From JAICYJ01 sp963766445 (GTDB lineage: Bacteria; Actinomycetota; Thermoleophilia; Gaiellales; JAICJC01), in the NCBI GenBank assembly GCA_963766445.1, contig CAVXZW010000015.1:186001-250000 (forward strand): a DNA stretch of 64,000 nt. Reading direction: 5' to 3'. Below are positions 17,326 through 27,147 of the stretch, piece after piece (position 1 is the stretch's first letter; each line of letters begins with the position of its first letter). The position numbers and the translations under genes were made by a program. The notes beneath the pieces were generated by a model, which worked only from the letters and a program-made list of their open reading frames with translations, had not been told where the DNA came from and did not search any database.

Positions 17326-20168
17326 TCCTGGTCGCCCTGCGAGGCCTCTGGGGCCGCAAGACCCGCGCCATCCTGACGGCGATCTCGATCGTCCTGGGCA
17401 CGGCCATGATCGCGGGCACGTTCGTCGTCCGCGACCAGATCACGGGCGCGTTCGACAGCATCTTCCAGACGGGGCTCGAGAAGACCGACGTGCTGGCCTC
17501 CAAGCGCACGGCCTTCACCAGCGACAACGGCGCCCAGGCCGGGCCGCTGCCGGCGTCGCTGATCGGCACGATCGCGCACGTGGACGGCGTCGCCAAGGCC
17601 GAGGGACAGATCCAGGCGGCCGGCGCCCTGGTCGTGAACGGCAAGTACGCGGGCTCGAGCAGCGGCGCGCCCAGCCTGGTGATCTCGAGCCTGTCCGACA
17701 CGTTCAACCCCTACACGTTCTCCGCCGGCCACGCGCCCACGGCCTCGGGCGAGGTCGTGGTGAACTCGAAGCTGGCAGACGACAAGCACCTGAAGGTCGG
17801 CCAGCACGTCCAGCTGGCCACCGCGGTCGGCCTCAAGCCGGTCACGATCGTCGGCATCTTCAACCTCGGCAGCGCCTCGTCGATCGGCGGCGCCACAATC
17901 GTCGGCACCACGTTCGAGGACGCTCAGCAGTGGTACGACCGCGTCGATCAGACGTCCACGATCTCGGTCAAGGCCGACCCGGGCGTCAGCCAGCAGGAGC
18001 TGAAGCAGCGCATCATCGCGGCGCGTGCCCCACTTCGTGAAGGTGCAGACCGGCCCCGAGGCGGCCAAGGAGCAGGCCAACCAGGTGGCCAGCGGGATCA
18101 ACGACTTCCTGACGCCGCTGCTGCTGGCGTTCGCGGGTGCCACCGTGTTCGCGGGCGCCTTCATCATCTTCAACACGTTCTCGATCACGGTCGCCCAGCG
18201 CAGCCGCGAGTTCGCCCTGCTGCGCACGATCGGCGCCAGCCGCCGGCAGGTGCTGCGCTCGGTGCTGATCGAGGCGCTGGTGATCGGCCTGCTGGCATCG
18301 CTGGCCGGGATCGTGGTCGGGATCGGCTTCGCGAAGCTGCTGGACACGCTGTTCGACAAGACCGGATCGGGGCTGCCCACCTCGGCGATCACCCTGAAGC
18401 CGCTGACGATCCTGCTGCCGCTGTTCGTGGGCACGCTGGTCGCCATGCTGGCGGCGATCGGGCCGGCCTTCCGGGCCACGCGCGTGCCCCCGATCGCGGC
18501 GCTGCGCGAGGGCGCCGAGCTGCCGCCCTCGTGGATGGCCCGCCACCGCGGCCTGCTCGTCATCGCTGATGGGCGCCGTCGGCCTGGGCCTGCTGGTGGA
18601 CGGCGTGTTCGACAAGGGCGGGATCGTGCACGCGCTGTTCGGATTCGGCAGCACGCCGAGCGTCCTGCTCAGCATGGCGGGCGGCGCGATCCTCTGCTTC
18701 CTCGCCGTCGCGATGCTGTCGTCCTACGTGGTGCAGCCGCTGGCGAAGGTGATCGGCGTGCCGCTGGGGCTGCTGATCCGCCTCGGGGACTGGATCGGCA
18801 CGCAGGTCATGCGCGTGCCGGGGCTGGGACGCGCGTGGTACGTCCTGCGCCGGGTCGTCTCCTACGTTCTGGCGTTCCTGCTCTTCATGCTGCTGGGCGC
18901 CATCGTCTGCGGCATCCTGGCGCTGATCTCCGCTCCGCTGGCGTTGTTCGGCCTGCTGGTGTCGGCGGCGCTTTCGATCTACGCCGTGTTCCGGATCTGG
19001 CGCCGCACCGAGACCGAGTGGCCGCCGGAGCGGCCGTCGCCGCTGACCAGCCAGCTGGCGCGTGAGAACACCGCCCGCAACCCGGCCCGCACGGCCGTCA
19101 CCTCGTCGTCGCTGATGATCGGCGTGGCGCTGGTCGTGTTCGTGGCCGTGTTCGTGAACGGGTTCAAGGACTCGTTCCTGGGCGCGCTCGACAACTCCAT
19201 CACGAGCGACCTGATCATCCAGTCGGACAGCTTCTCGCCGATCCCGGCCGAGGCCGTGCCGGCCGCACAGGCGGTGCCCGACGTGCAGACCGCGACCGGC
19301 ATCCAGTTCACCGACGCCAAGATCAACCACGGCGGGATCGACACGGTCAACGGCATCGATCCGATCGACTTCCCGCAGCTCTACAAGTTCGACTGGCAGA
19401 AGGGCGGGTCGGACGCGCTGCTGGGGCACTTCCAGGGCGACGAGGCGCTGATCGAGGAGCAGTTCGCGAAGTCACACCACCTGAAGATCGGCCAGCACTT
19501 CCAGGTCACCAGCATCGAGGGCAACAAGCTGAACCTGAAGGTGGTCGGCCAGTACAAGGACCCGGTGCTGATGACCGGCATCTCGATCCCGACCTCGACC
19601 TTCGACACCTGGACGACCAACAGCGACCCCGGCGTGCTGCTCGTCAAGTTCAAGCCCGGGGTCAACCTCGACCAGGGCAAGGCCCAGGTGGCCGCGGCGC
19701 TGAAGCAGTTCCCGGTGGCGACGGTGCGCACCAACGCCGAGTACAAGCAGCACACCGAGAGCCAGGTCGAACGGCTTCCTCACGTTCCTGTACGTGCTGC
19801 TGGCGATGATCGGCATCATCTCGCTGGTCGGCATCATCAATACCCTGGCGCTGTCGGTGTTCGAGCGCACGCGCGAGATCGGCATGCTGCGCGCCGTCGG
19901 CACCACCCGCAGGCAGCTGCGGCGGATGGTGCGCTACGAGAGCGTGATCACCTCGGTGATCGGCGGCCTGATCGGCGTCGGCGTCGGCCTGGTGTTCGGC
20001 TGGATCCTGACCAAGGGCCTGAGCGACCAGGGCATCCAGTTCTCGGTGCCGGTCTCGTTCATCATCGTGGTGCTGGTCGTGGCCGCCCTGGCGGGAGTGC
20101 TGGCGGCGATCCTGCCGGCCCGGCGGGCGGCGCGGCTGGACGTGCTGGAGGCGCTGCAGTACGAGTAG
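17322..20168 (+). pseudogene. FtsX/MacB-like ABC permease (two FtsX modules), frame broken three times
   Basis: Partner of the preceding ATPase. The start GTG gives an N-terminal helix followed by TAISIVLGTAMIAGTFVV and an extracellular MacB-PCD domain. The first FtsX module carries SITVAQRSREFALLRTIGAS; a second PCD follows, and the last FtsX module has LSVFERTREIGMLRAVGTT and ends PARRAARLDVLEALQYE. The breaks near 18028 (GGCGCGTGCCCCAC), 18567 (ATCGCTGATGGGC) and 19770 (CAGGTCGAACGGC) each shift by one base, and removing one base at each restores about 948 residues, the normal length of two-module actinobacterial permeases. Codon use is unchanged on both sides of each break. Confidence 0.8.
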
Positions 20169-20234
20169 ATGGTTGGTTTCACGGGATGCGTGGATGCTTG
20201 GCGCAGGATGGGGCGCGCTGGACGACGGGAAGCT

Positions 20235-20411
20235 GCAAGCCTTGGCTTGCAGCGGTCGGTAGCGATCTGCGATTCACGCAGATCGCGGACGGCGCAGGGC
20301 AGGCTGGATGATGTCCTGGCCGACGACGATCGTGGCGTCCAGCGTGTCCCAGACCGAGGCGCAAGCCATGGCTTGCGCCGATCGGGAGCGATCTGCGATG
20401 ACGCAGATCGC
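20235..20411. repeat. Two copies of a double-palindrome repeat between convergent genes
   Basis: A unit of about 60 bases occurs twice in direct orientation (about 20235–20297 and 20358–20422). Each holds a palindrome built on GCAAGCC/GGCTTGC (in copy 2 a perfect 22-base palindrome at 20358–20379, seen here as GGCGCAAGCCATGG then CTTGCGCC) and a second hairpin GCGATCTGCG/CGCAGATCGC with 4–5 loop bases (20262–20286 and 20388–20411), followed by GGACGGCGC. The 288-base gap 20169–20456 holds no gene. It separates the ends of the ABC exporter and cysA, so it may terminate both transcripts or be a dispersed REP-like element. Confidence 0.75.
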
Positions 20412-20455
20412 GGACGGCGCGCCCCGTAGCTCGTGGAACCGATCATCCAGAGCGC

Positions 20456-21583
20456 CTAGACCTGGGCCCCGGCCTGGGCCTCAGTCTCGGTCTCGGCTGT
20501 AGCGACGACCGCCCCGTGGACCGTCACGGACTCCTCGTCCGCCCGGTCGGCCGCGAACACCTTCGGGTTGCGCAGGTTGGCGTACAGCCGCTGGCCGGCG
20601 TCGACACCTACGATCTCCTCGTTGGGGAGCTGGGCCACCAGTGGCTGTCCGTCCTCGAGCCGGAGGTGGAGCTTGGACATCCAGCCCATGTCGGTACGCC
20701 GTTCGACCGCCACCGGGAAGGAGGTGGAGCCCGCCTCACCGGTGATCTCGATGTCGTGCGGGCGGATGTAGGCGATCGCCTCGGCGCCGTCGGGGATCTC
20801 GTGCGCCCCGGCGACGATGGAATGGCCGAAATGCACGTGTCGCTCCCAGACCGTCCCACGCAGCACGTTCGAGGCGCCGACGAACGCGGCCACGAACGGC
20901 GTGGCCGGCTGGTTGTAGATCGCGTCGGCCGGGCCGACCTGCTCCACGCGGCCGTGGTTCATCACCACGATCTCGTTGGCCAGCTCGAGCGCCTCCTCCT
21001 GGTCGTGGGTGACGAACAGGCTGGTCACGCCGAGCTCCCGGTGCAGGTGGTCGAGCCACGCTCGCAGCTCCTGCCGGACGCGAGCGTCCAGAGCGCCGAA
21101 CGGCTCGTCCAGGAGCAGCACCTGCGGGCGGGGCGCGAGCGCCCGTGCCAGCGCCACTCGCTGGCGCTGGCCGCCGGAGAGCTGATCGGGGTACCTGTCC
21201 CCGAAGGGGGCCAGGCCGACCAGCTCGAGCAGCTCGTCGACTCGCTCACGCTGTGTCGCCTTGTCCACGCGCCGCACGGACAGGCCGAAGGCGACGTTCT
21301 TGCGCACGGTCATGTGCCGGAACAGCGCGTAGTGCTGGAACACGAAGCCGAGCCGCCGGTCCTGCACGCTGGCCTCCGTCAGCTCCTCGCCGGCCACCCA
21401 CACGCTGCCGGCGTCGGGCTGCTCCAGGCCGGCGATCATCCGCAACACCGTGCTCTTGCCCGAACCGCTGGGGCCGAGCAGCGCAGTGATCGTCCCCTCC
21501 GCCGCCTCGAACGTGACGTCGTCCACGGCACGGAACGCGCCGAATGACTTCGTCAGCCCTCTCACCTGGATACTTCCCGCCAC
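20456..21583 (-). CDS. cysA: Sulfate/thiosulfate ABC transporter ATPase CysA
   Basis: A 375-residue import ATPase. Walker A is GPSGSGKST (about 37–45), the Q-loop FQHYALFRHMTVRKNVAFGL is typical of CysA, then LSGGQRQRVALARAL, Walker B LLLDEPFGALD and the H-loop LFVTHDQEEA. A C-terminal TOBE-like regulatory domain follows (AIAYIRPHDIEIT). It is the last gene of a sbp–cysT–cysW–cysA operon on the minus strand; it starts immediately after the cysW stop. It energises uptake of sulfate, possibly thiosulfate, for cysteine synthesis. Confidence 0.93.
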   Translation of the reverse strand: MAGSIQVRGLTKSFGAFRAVDDVTFEAAEGTITALLGPSGSGKSTVLRMIAGLEQPDAGSVWVAGEELTEASVQDRRLGFVFQHYALFRHMTVRKNVAFGLSVRRVDKATQRERVDELLELVGLAPFGDRYPDQLSGGQRQRVALARALAPRPQVLLLDEPFGALDARVRQELRAWLDHLHRELGVTSLFVTHDQEEALELANEIVVMNHGRVEQVGPADAIYNQPATPFVAAFVGASNVLRGTVWERHVHFGHSIVAGAHEIPDGAEAIAYIRPHDIEITGEAGSTSFPVAVERRTDMGWMSKLHLRLEDGQPLVAQLPNEEIVGVDAGQRLYANLRNPKVFAADRADEESVTVHGAVVATAETETEAQAGAQV

Positions 21584-22429
21584 CTAACCCGCCTCCCTCG
21601 AAGCTCTGCGTTTCAACGTCTCGATCCCGATCAGCATCACGATCGAGAAGCTGGCCAGCGTGAGCGCCACGATGTACGCCTGCTGCTCCTGATACTGGTC
21701 GAAGGCGCGCAGGATGTACAGCGTCGCGGTCTCGGTCTTCCCCTGCAGCGACCCGCTGACGATCAGCACGGCTCCCACCTCGCCGATCGAGCGTGCGGCG
21801 GAGAGCGCGATGCCGTACAGCAGCCCCCAGCGAATGTTGGGAAGCGTCACGCGACGGAACGTCTGCAGCCGAGATGCGCCGAGCGTCCAGGCGGCCTGCT
21901 CCTCCTCCATGCCCAGCTCCTGCAGAACCGGGACGACCTCGCGAATCACGAACGGTATGGAGATGAAGATGGTGACCAGGATCATCGACGGCAGCGCGAA
22001 GATGACCTGAATGCCGCGCGCCGCGAAGAAGGGCTCGAACCACCCACCTCGGCCGAACAGGAGCACTGCCATCAGCCCGACGATCACCGGCGAGACGGCC
22101 AGCGGCAGGTCGACCAGGGCCGACACCAGCCGCTTGCCGACGAACCGGTCGCGCGCCAGCACCAGCGCGACGATGATCCCGAAGAACGTCGTGACGATCA
22201 CCGTCACCACCATGATGACGGCGGTCAGGTAGAACGCGTGCTGGACGTCGGACTGGCGGTACGTGTGACCGACCTCGCCCAGGCCCTCCTTCAGCGCGTA
22301 GTAGATGATCCCCCCGAGCGGCGCGAGCAGCAGCACGGCCACGTAGATCAGCGCGACGGAGAGCATCAGCGCGCGCCACAGCCGCGCCTTGCGCCGGTCT
22401 GCCCGGGCTGAGGTGGAGATGGCGCTCAC
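21584..22429 (-). CDS. cysW: Sulfate ABC transporter permease CysW
   Basis: A 281-residue inner-membrane permease with six predicted helices. The binding-protein-dependent transport signature contacting CysA is visible at QAAWTLGASRLQTFRRVTLPN, followed by ARSIGEVGAVLIVSG, a stretch characteristic of CysW/CysT. Its GTG start overlaps the cysT stop by four bases and its stop abuts the cysA start, so all permease and ATPase genes are translationally coupled. Confidence 0.92.
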   Translation of the reverse strand: MSAISTSARADRRKARLWRALMLSVALIYVAVLLLAPLGGIIYYALKEGLGEVGHTYRQSDVQHAFYLTAVIMVVTVIVTTFFGIIVALVLARDRFVGKRLVSALVDLPLAVSPVIVGLMAVLLFGRGGWFEPFFAARGIQVIFALPSMILVTIFISIPFVIREVVPVLQELGMEEEQAAWTLGASRLQTFRRVTLPNIRWGLLYGIALSAARSIGEVGAVLIVSGSLQGKTETATLYILRAFDQYQEQQAYIVALTLASFSIVMLIGIETLKRRASREAG

Positions 22430-23312
22430 AGCTCCGACGCCCGTTGCAGGGAATGCGAGCTGACCCGTTCCGTGATCAGCACCAGCACGAACGAGAAGAG
22501 GAATAGCAGCGAGGCCACCGCCGCCGCCTCGCCCGGGCCGGCGACGGCACCGAAGGTCGTCGGGTTGAGCAGCTGCGTGATCAACACCGGCGCGGTCAGC
22601 GTCTTGTTGGGGATGTTGCCCGACACGAACACGATCGCGCCGAACTCCCCCAGGCTCCTGGCGAACGCCAGCAGCGCGCCGGCGGTGATGGCCGGGCGCA
22701 GCGCCGGAAACACGACCTTGCGAAACGTCGTAAAGCCGCCGGCTCCCAGCACTCTGGCGGCCTCCTCCTCGGCCGTGTCCAGCTCGATCAGCACCGGCTG
22801 CACGCTTCGCACGACCAGCGGCAGCGTCACGAACAGCAACGCCAGGAGGATGCCCAGCGGCGCGAAGATGATGTGGATGCCGTGACGCGCAAGCCAGCCG
22901 CCGACCGTGGAGTTGGGGCCGTACAGCGCCACGAGCATGACGCCGGCGACCAGCGTGGGCACCGCGAACGGGAGATCGACCACGGTCGAGAGCAGGTCCC
23001 TCCGGGGAACGGCACCCGGACGAAGATGTAGGCGAGCAGCGTCCCGAACACGCCGTTGATGATCGCCGTCAGGAAGGCCATCATCAGGGTCAGCTTGATC
23101 GCGTTCTGGGCGCCGAACGAATTCAGCGCATCCTGGAGGTTGCCCAGGCCGTTGCCGAACCCGCTCTGCAGCACCGCCGCCACCGGCAGCAGGATGAACA
23201 GGCCCAGGTAGAGGAACGCCGTCCCTCGCAGCGACCAGCGGCCCAGCGCCGCCCCCGGCCGAAGCCGGGAGCGAGCGCTGGACCGCTGCTGAACTGTCGC
23301 CTGAACCGCGAT
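22426..23312 (-). CDS. cysT: Sulfate ABC transporter permease CysT, frame broken once
   Basis: The N-terminal part (LRGTAFLYLGLFILLPVAAV up to LLAYIFVRVPFPG) and the C-terminal part (LSTVVDLPFAVPTLVAGVML to the end, with EEEAARVLGAGGFTTFRKV as the ATPase-contact loop) are in different frames. They join at about 23000, where CCCGGAGGGACC needs one additional base (PGRDLLSTVVDLPF). This is one of few places where a base seems missing rather than added. No standard start codon lies between the sbp stop and the first conserved residues; an ATC at 23312 or an upstream start inside sbp (23366) are the options. Confidence 0.8.
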
Positions 23313-23316
23313 GGTG

Positions 23317-24405
23317 CTAGCCCTTGGCTGCCTGGTAGGCCTTGGTGAACGCACCGCTCGGGCCAAACACGGTGTCGCTCGTCAGCTTGTCCCAGCCACC
23401 CAGGTCGTCCGTCGTGAACAGGTCCTGCACCGGCGGGTACTCAGAGCCGTTGCCCTTGGCGGCGGCAGCGACGCTGATCGGCCGCTGGTAGCCCACCGAC
23501 TGGAAGACGTCCTGCGCCTCGGGCGTGTGCAGGTACTTGACGAACGCGGCCGCGATAGGCGCGACGCAGTGCTTCTCCGCATTCGCGTCGACCACCACGG
23601 TCGGCGTCTGGATCGAGACGGTCGACGGCGGGATCAGGAACTGATCCTTGCTACCCGCCGCGATGCCGGCGAGCGCCTGGTTCTCGTAGGTGATCGCAAC
23701 GTCGCCGTTGCCGGACTCGAAGTTCTTGAAGGAATCGTTGGCGCTCTTGTCGAGCACGCTCACGTTCTTGAAGATGCCTTCAAGCAGCTTCTCCGCGCTG
23801 GCCGGGTCGTTGGCCGTGTACCCGGGAACCTTCCCGCGCATCGCTGCGCCGTATGCGCCGACGATGTTCCACCGCGCGCCGCCGCTCTGCGCCGGGTCGG
23901 GCGTCAGGATCTGAAGCCCCGGCTTGGTCAGGTCGCTCCAGTTGTGGACGCCCTTCGGGTTGCCCGGCCGCACCATGAATCCCACGACCGACGTGGCCAC
24001 GATCGACCCGTCCTGATCCTGCTTCCAGTCATGGGTGATCAGGCCGGCCTTCTGCACCAGCTCCACGTCGGTCGCCGTTGACGCGGCAAACACATCCGCC
24101 GGGAAGCCGTTCACGATGTTCTGGGCCTGGGTGGTGCTTCCGCCGAACGACATCTGGAAGATCAGGCTCTGGCCGTTGTGCGCGTCTTTCCACTCCGACG
24201 CGAACATCGACGTCAGCTTGCCGTACGCGTCGTACGGGTTGCTGTAGGCGGCAAGCGTGATCACCGGGGCCTTCGCCGGGGTGCAGGCCCCGCTCCCGGT
24301 TCCACCGTTCGTGGCAGCACTGCTGCTGCTGCCACAGCCCGCGGCGAGCGCCGCGAGCGACACCGCTGCCACCACCACCGCCGCTCGAATTTGTATTCTA
24401 TACAA
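23317..24405 (-). CDS. sbp: Sulfate ABC transporter substrate-binding lipoprotein
   Basis: A 362-residue extracytoplasmic sulfate receptor. The signal MYRIQIRAAVVVAAVSLAAL ends in a lipobox (ALAAGC) and a Ser-rich linker. Family motifs are ITLAAYSNPYDAY, SFGGSTTQAQNI, FPADVFAAS, NWSDLTKPGLQILTPDPAQS, GARWNIVGAYGAA and GDVAITYENQ. I accept the TTG start because AAGGGG stands five bases upstream and the two Arg residues of the signal would be lost with the internal GTG at 24378. The start codon lies inside a palindrome that may be an operator. Confidence 0.92.
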   Translation of the reverse strand: MYRIQIRAAVVVAAVSLAALAAGCGSSSSAATNGGTGSGACTPAKAPVITLAAYSNPYDAYGKLTSMFASEWKDAHNGQSLIFQMSFGGSTTQAQNIVNGFPADVFAASTATDVELVQKAGLITHDWKQDQDGSIVATSVVGFMVRPGNPKGVHNWSDLTKPGLQILTPDPAQSGGARWNIVGAYGAAMRGKVPGYTANDPASAEKLLEGIFKNVSVLDKSANDSFKNFESGNGDVAITYENQALAGIAAGSKDQFLIPPSTVSIQTPTVVVDANAEKHCVAPIAAAFVKYLHTPEAQDVFQSVGYQRPISVAAAAKGNGSEYPPVQDLFTTDDLGGWDKLTSDTVFGPSGAFTKAYQAAKG

Positions 24406-24440
24406 CTTGTCCCCTTTGTCTATTGACTTTGTTGACTACC
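24391..24440. promoter_or_regulatory. AT-rich divergent control region with palindrome
   Basis: The short gap between sbp and the XRE regulator is the only AT-rich stretch in several kilobases. It contains the palindrome TTGTATTCTATACAA (24391–24405), overlapping the sbp start, and a nearby repeated GTCAA motif (minus strand GTCAACAAAGTCAATAG, about 24420–24436). The position suggests an operator bound by the XRE-type protein encoded next to it, repressing or activating sulfate uptake. Confidence 0.5.
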
Positions 24441-24459
24441 GCAAAGTACCCTTGCCCCA

Positions 24460-24801
24460 ATGACTCGTCAAGAGGGAACCGACCAAGGGAGCTATCCGCC
24501 AGTGTCAGAGCATGCGATCGGAACGAATCTTCGGCATCTGGTGGGCATGCACGATCTGCTCCAGCGCGAGGTGGCCGCCTACATCGGACTGTCCCCCCAG
24601 GGACTGTGGAACATCCTGAACGGCCGTTCCGAACCGCGGTCGCGCACCGTGCGCGACTGCGCGCACGCGTTCGGCGTCACCATCGACGATCTGTTCGCCG
24701 ACACCGGTAGCTGCGTGCGGGCGGCGGCCCGCAGTTACGAGCATGCCCCGATCCGTCGGCTGGCCGCACCGGAGCCGCTGTCAAACGGCACCGAGGGCTG
24801 A
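24460..24801 (+). CDS. XRE-family helix-turn-helix regulator
   Basis: A 113-residue DNA-binding protein. Residues about 20–75 form a Cro/C1-type HTH: NLRHLVGMHDLLQREVAAYI then GLSPQGLWNILNGRSEPRSR and DCAHAFGVTIDDLF. There is no ligand domain; the short C-terminal tail has one Cys (SCVRAA). It is divergent from the sulfate-importer operon with 54 bases between the starts and a palindrome at the sbp start, so it is a candidate regulator of sulfate uptake. This link is inference. Confidence 0.85.
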   Translation: MTRQEGTDQGSYPPVSEHAIGTNLRHLVGMHDLLQREVAAYIGLSPQGLWNILNGRSEPRSRTVRDCAHAFGVTIDDLFADTGSCVRAAARSYEHAPIRRLAAPEPLSNGTEG

Positions 24802-24853
24802 TCCCCGCACCCGCAAGTTCGCGCTCGCTCGAGCCAGTAGACTGCCCCACCCG

Positions 24854-24925
24854 GGGCGATTAGCTCAGCGGGAGAGCGCCCGCTTCACACGCGGGAGGTC
24901 GCTGGTTCGATCCCAGCATCGCCCA
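24854..24925 (+). tRNA. tRNA-Val (CAC)
   Basis: A complete cloverleaf: acceptor stem GGGCGAT/ATCGCCC, D-arm with TAGCTCAGCGGGAGAGC, anticodon stem CCCGC/GCGGG with loop TTCACAC (anticodon CAC, reading GTG) and T-arm GCTGG-TTCGATC-CCAGC. The 3' CCA is not encoded. Valine GTG is a frequent codon in this GC-rich genome. Confidence 0.95.
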
Positions 24926-24985
24926 TACCCCTTCGGCCGCACGATCTCTCAACATGTCCGGCGCGCCACCTGCCACAATCCAGGC

Positions 24986-26434
24986 ATGACGCTGACCGAG
25001 GGCGACCGCACGCCTCCACGTCCCGCCGTGGCGGGATCGCGCGTGCGGGAGCTGGCGGGATCCCAGCTTGCCACCCCGGCCACGGCGCTGCTGCTGGTGG
25101 CAGCCTCGACCGCGATGGTGGCGCTGGTCACGCCCACGGTGCCTTACGACGCCGGCGGCGTCATCTACCTGGTGGGCGTGCTCGGCGTGTCGTCGATCTA
25201 CGGCCTCTGGTGGGGGCTCGCCACCAGCCTGGCCTCGGCGCTCGCCTTCAACTTCTTCTTCCTGCCCCCGCAGCACACGCTGGTGATCAACTCGTCCAGC
25301 GACTGGGCGGCGCTGGCCGCATTCGCGCTGACCGCGCTGGTCACGTCGAACCTGGCCTCGCGCGCACGCCGCGAGCGCGACGAGGCCGCGCGCCGGGCGG
25401 CGGAGGCCCGTCTCAGCGAGTCCTTCGCAACGCTGATCGCCGACTCCGACGAGCTGGCCGCCGTGCTGCCGACGCTGGCCAGCCAGGCCTCGCGGGCGCT
25501 CGGCGCCGCCGACGGCGTCATCCACCGTGGGTCGCCCTCGCCGCCGGAACGGCGCGGCTCGGTGCTGACGCTCGACTTCAACGGCCGCTGGATGGGCGAG
25601 CTGCGCCTGATCGATGTGCCGCCGGGAGCGCTCGACGACCCGGCCGCGGCCCGCATCGGGCGCAGCCTGGCCGGCCTGATCGCGCTCGGCGAGGAGCGCG
25701 AACGGCGGCTGCAGCAGCAGGTGCAGGCCGAGGCGCTGGCCCGCTCGAACGAGCTCAAGACGGCGCTGCTGCGGGCCGTCTCCCACGACATGCGCTCCCC
25801 GCTGATGGCGATCACGACGGCAGCGGGCGGCCTCCGTTACGCCGGCCTGGACGCGGACGACCGCGAGCTGCTGGAGACGATCACCGACCAGAGCGCGCGC
25901 ATGAACCGGATGATCGAGAACCTGCTCGACCTGTCCAAGCTGCAGGCCGGCGTCGTCGCGCCCCACGCCGACTGGCTGGATCCGCGCGACCTGGTGGAGG
26001 CGTCGACCGACGAGCTACAGCGCAACCAGCCCGACGCGCGAGCGTTTCAGCTCCGGTTCGCGCCCGACCTGCCGCTGGTGCGGGGCGACGCCTCGCAGCT
26101 GCAGCGGGTGATCGTGAACCTGCTCGAGAACGCGCGCAAGTTCTCGCCGCCGGACGCACCGGTGCAGGTCGACGTGTCGGCGACGCCGCGGCTCGTCCGG
26201 ATCGTGGTGCAGGACAGCGGGCCGGGGGTGCCGGAGGAGGAGGCCGAACGCATCTTCGAGCCGTTCTACCGCTCGCCCAGCCGGCGCGAGGCGCCGGGGT
26301 CGGGGCTGGGGCTGGCCATCGCACGCGGGCTGGCGGAGGCCAACGGGTGCCGGCTGGCCGTGGCCCGCGCGGCCGAGGGCGGCAGCCGCTTTACCCTCGA
26401 GGTGCCGGTGCCGGCTGCCGGGAAGCCCGCGTGA
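24986..26434 (+). CDS. KdpD-like sensor kinase lacking the N-terminal KdpD/Usp domains
   Basis: 482 residues. Four membrane helices (about 30–115) match the DUF4118 sensor of KdpD, including FNFFFLPPQHTLVI. A GAF-like region follows, then HisKA with AVSHDMRSPLMAI (phospho-acceptor His), N box NLLENARKFS, G1 DSGPGVPEEE and G2 GSGLGLAIA. The large cytoplasmic N-terminal KdpD and Usp domains of the Escherichia coli protein are absent, but a separate UspA protein is encoded three genes later. No kdpFABC genes are present; the cluster ends in kup. The ATG at 24986 starts right before the helices. Confidence 0.88.
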   Translation: MTLTEGDRTPPRPAVAGSRVRELAGSQLATPATALLLVAASTAMVALVTPTVPYDAGGVIYLVGVLGVSSIYGLWWGLATSLASALAFNFFFLPPQHTLVINSSSDWAALAAFALTALVTSNLASRARRERDEAARRAAEARLSESFATLIADSDELAAVLPTLASQASRALGAADGVIHRGSPSPPERRGSVLTLDFNGRWMGELRLIDVPPGALDDPAAARIGRSLAGLIALGEERERRLQQQVQAEALARSNELKTALLRAVSHDMRSPLMAITTAAGGLRYAGLDADDRELLETITDQSARMNRMIENLLDLSKLQAGVVAPHADWLDPRDLVEASTDELQRNQPDARAFQLRFAPDLPLVRGDASQLQRVIVNLLENARKFSPPDAPVQVDVSATPRLVRIVVQDSGPGVPEEEAERIFEPFYRSPSRREAPGSGLGLAIARGLAEANGCRLAVARAAEGGSRFTLEVPVPAAGKPA

Positions 26435-27120
26435 CCGCGGGCTCCACGCGGATCCTGGTGGTGGACGACGAGCGGCCGATCCGGCGCGCGCTCGAGGTGA
26501 CGCTGGCGAAGGCCGGATACACGGTCAGCACTGCGATCGACGCATCCGAGGCACTCACGCAGTCAGCACTGCAGCCGCCCGATCTGGTGATCCTCGACCT
26601 GATGCTGCCCGACGCCGACGGCGCCGACGTGTGCCGGCAGCTGCGCGACTGGATGCAGGCGCCGATCCTGCTGATCTCGGCCGTCGGCGAGGAGCAGGAC
26701 AAGATCCGGGCGCTGGACGCCGGCGCCGACGACTACCTGACCAAGCCGTTCGGGATCGGCGAGCTGCTGGCACGCGTGCGCGCTCTGCTGCGCCGCTCCG
26801 AGGGCACCGTGTCGGGCGAGCAGGTGATCGAGGTTGGTGAGCTCACGATCGATCTGCCCCACCGGATCGTGACGGCGGCCGGCAACGAGGTGCATCTCAC
26901 CCCCACGGAGTTCGACCTGCTGAAGGAGCTGGCGCTGGCCGACGGCCGGCCGCTCACCCACAAGATGCTGCTGCGCAAGGTGTGGGGGACCGGCTACGCG
27001 CAGGAGATGCAGCTGCTGCGCACCCACATGGGCAGGCTCCGCGACAAGCTGGAGGCCCAGGGCGTGCCGCGCACCTCGATCGAGACGCTGACCGGCGTCG
27101 GCTACCGTCTGCGCGGGTGA
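26431..27120 (+). CDS. KdpE-like response regulator (OmpR/PhoB family)
   Basis: 229 residues. The receiver has ILVVDDERPIRR, the phospho-acceptor Asp in LVILDLMLPDADG, LLISAVGEEQDK and DDYLTKPFGIGEL, all close to KdpE. The winged helix has HLTPTEFDLLKELA, HKMLLRKVWG and LLRTHMGRLRDKLE. The GTG start overlaps the kinase stop by four bases. Three 11-bp direct repeats upstream of the uspA–kup genes are a likely target (see 27504–27536). Confidence 0.92.
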   Translation: MTAGSTRILVVDDERPIRRALEVTLAKAGYTVSTAIDASEALTQSALQPPDLVILDLMLPDADGADVCRQLRDWMQAPILLISAVGEEQDKIRALDAGADDYLTKPFGIGELLARVRALLRRSEGTVSGEQVIEVGELTIDLPHRIVTAAGNEVHLTPTEFDLLKELALADGRPLTHKMLLRKVWGTGYAQEMQLLRTHMGRLRDKLEAQGVPRTSIETLTGVGYRLRG

Positions 27121-27147
27121 CAAACGCAGGCGAACGAGGAGGCGGCA

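Noticed and set aside
20169..20456. CRISPR array from the two-copy repeat
   Set aside because: Only two units with internal hairpins, no third copy, no cas genes.
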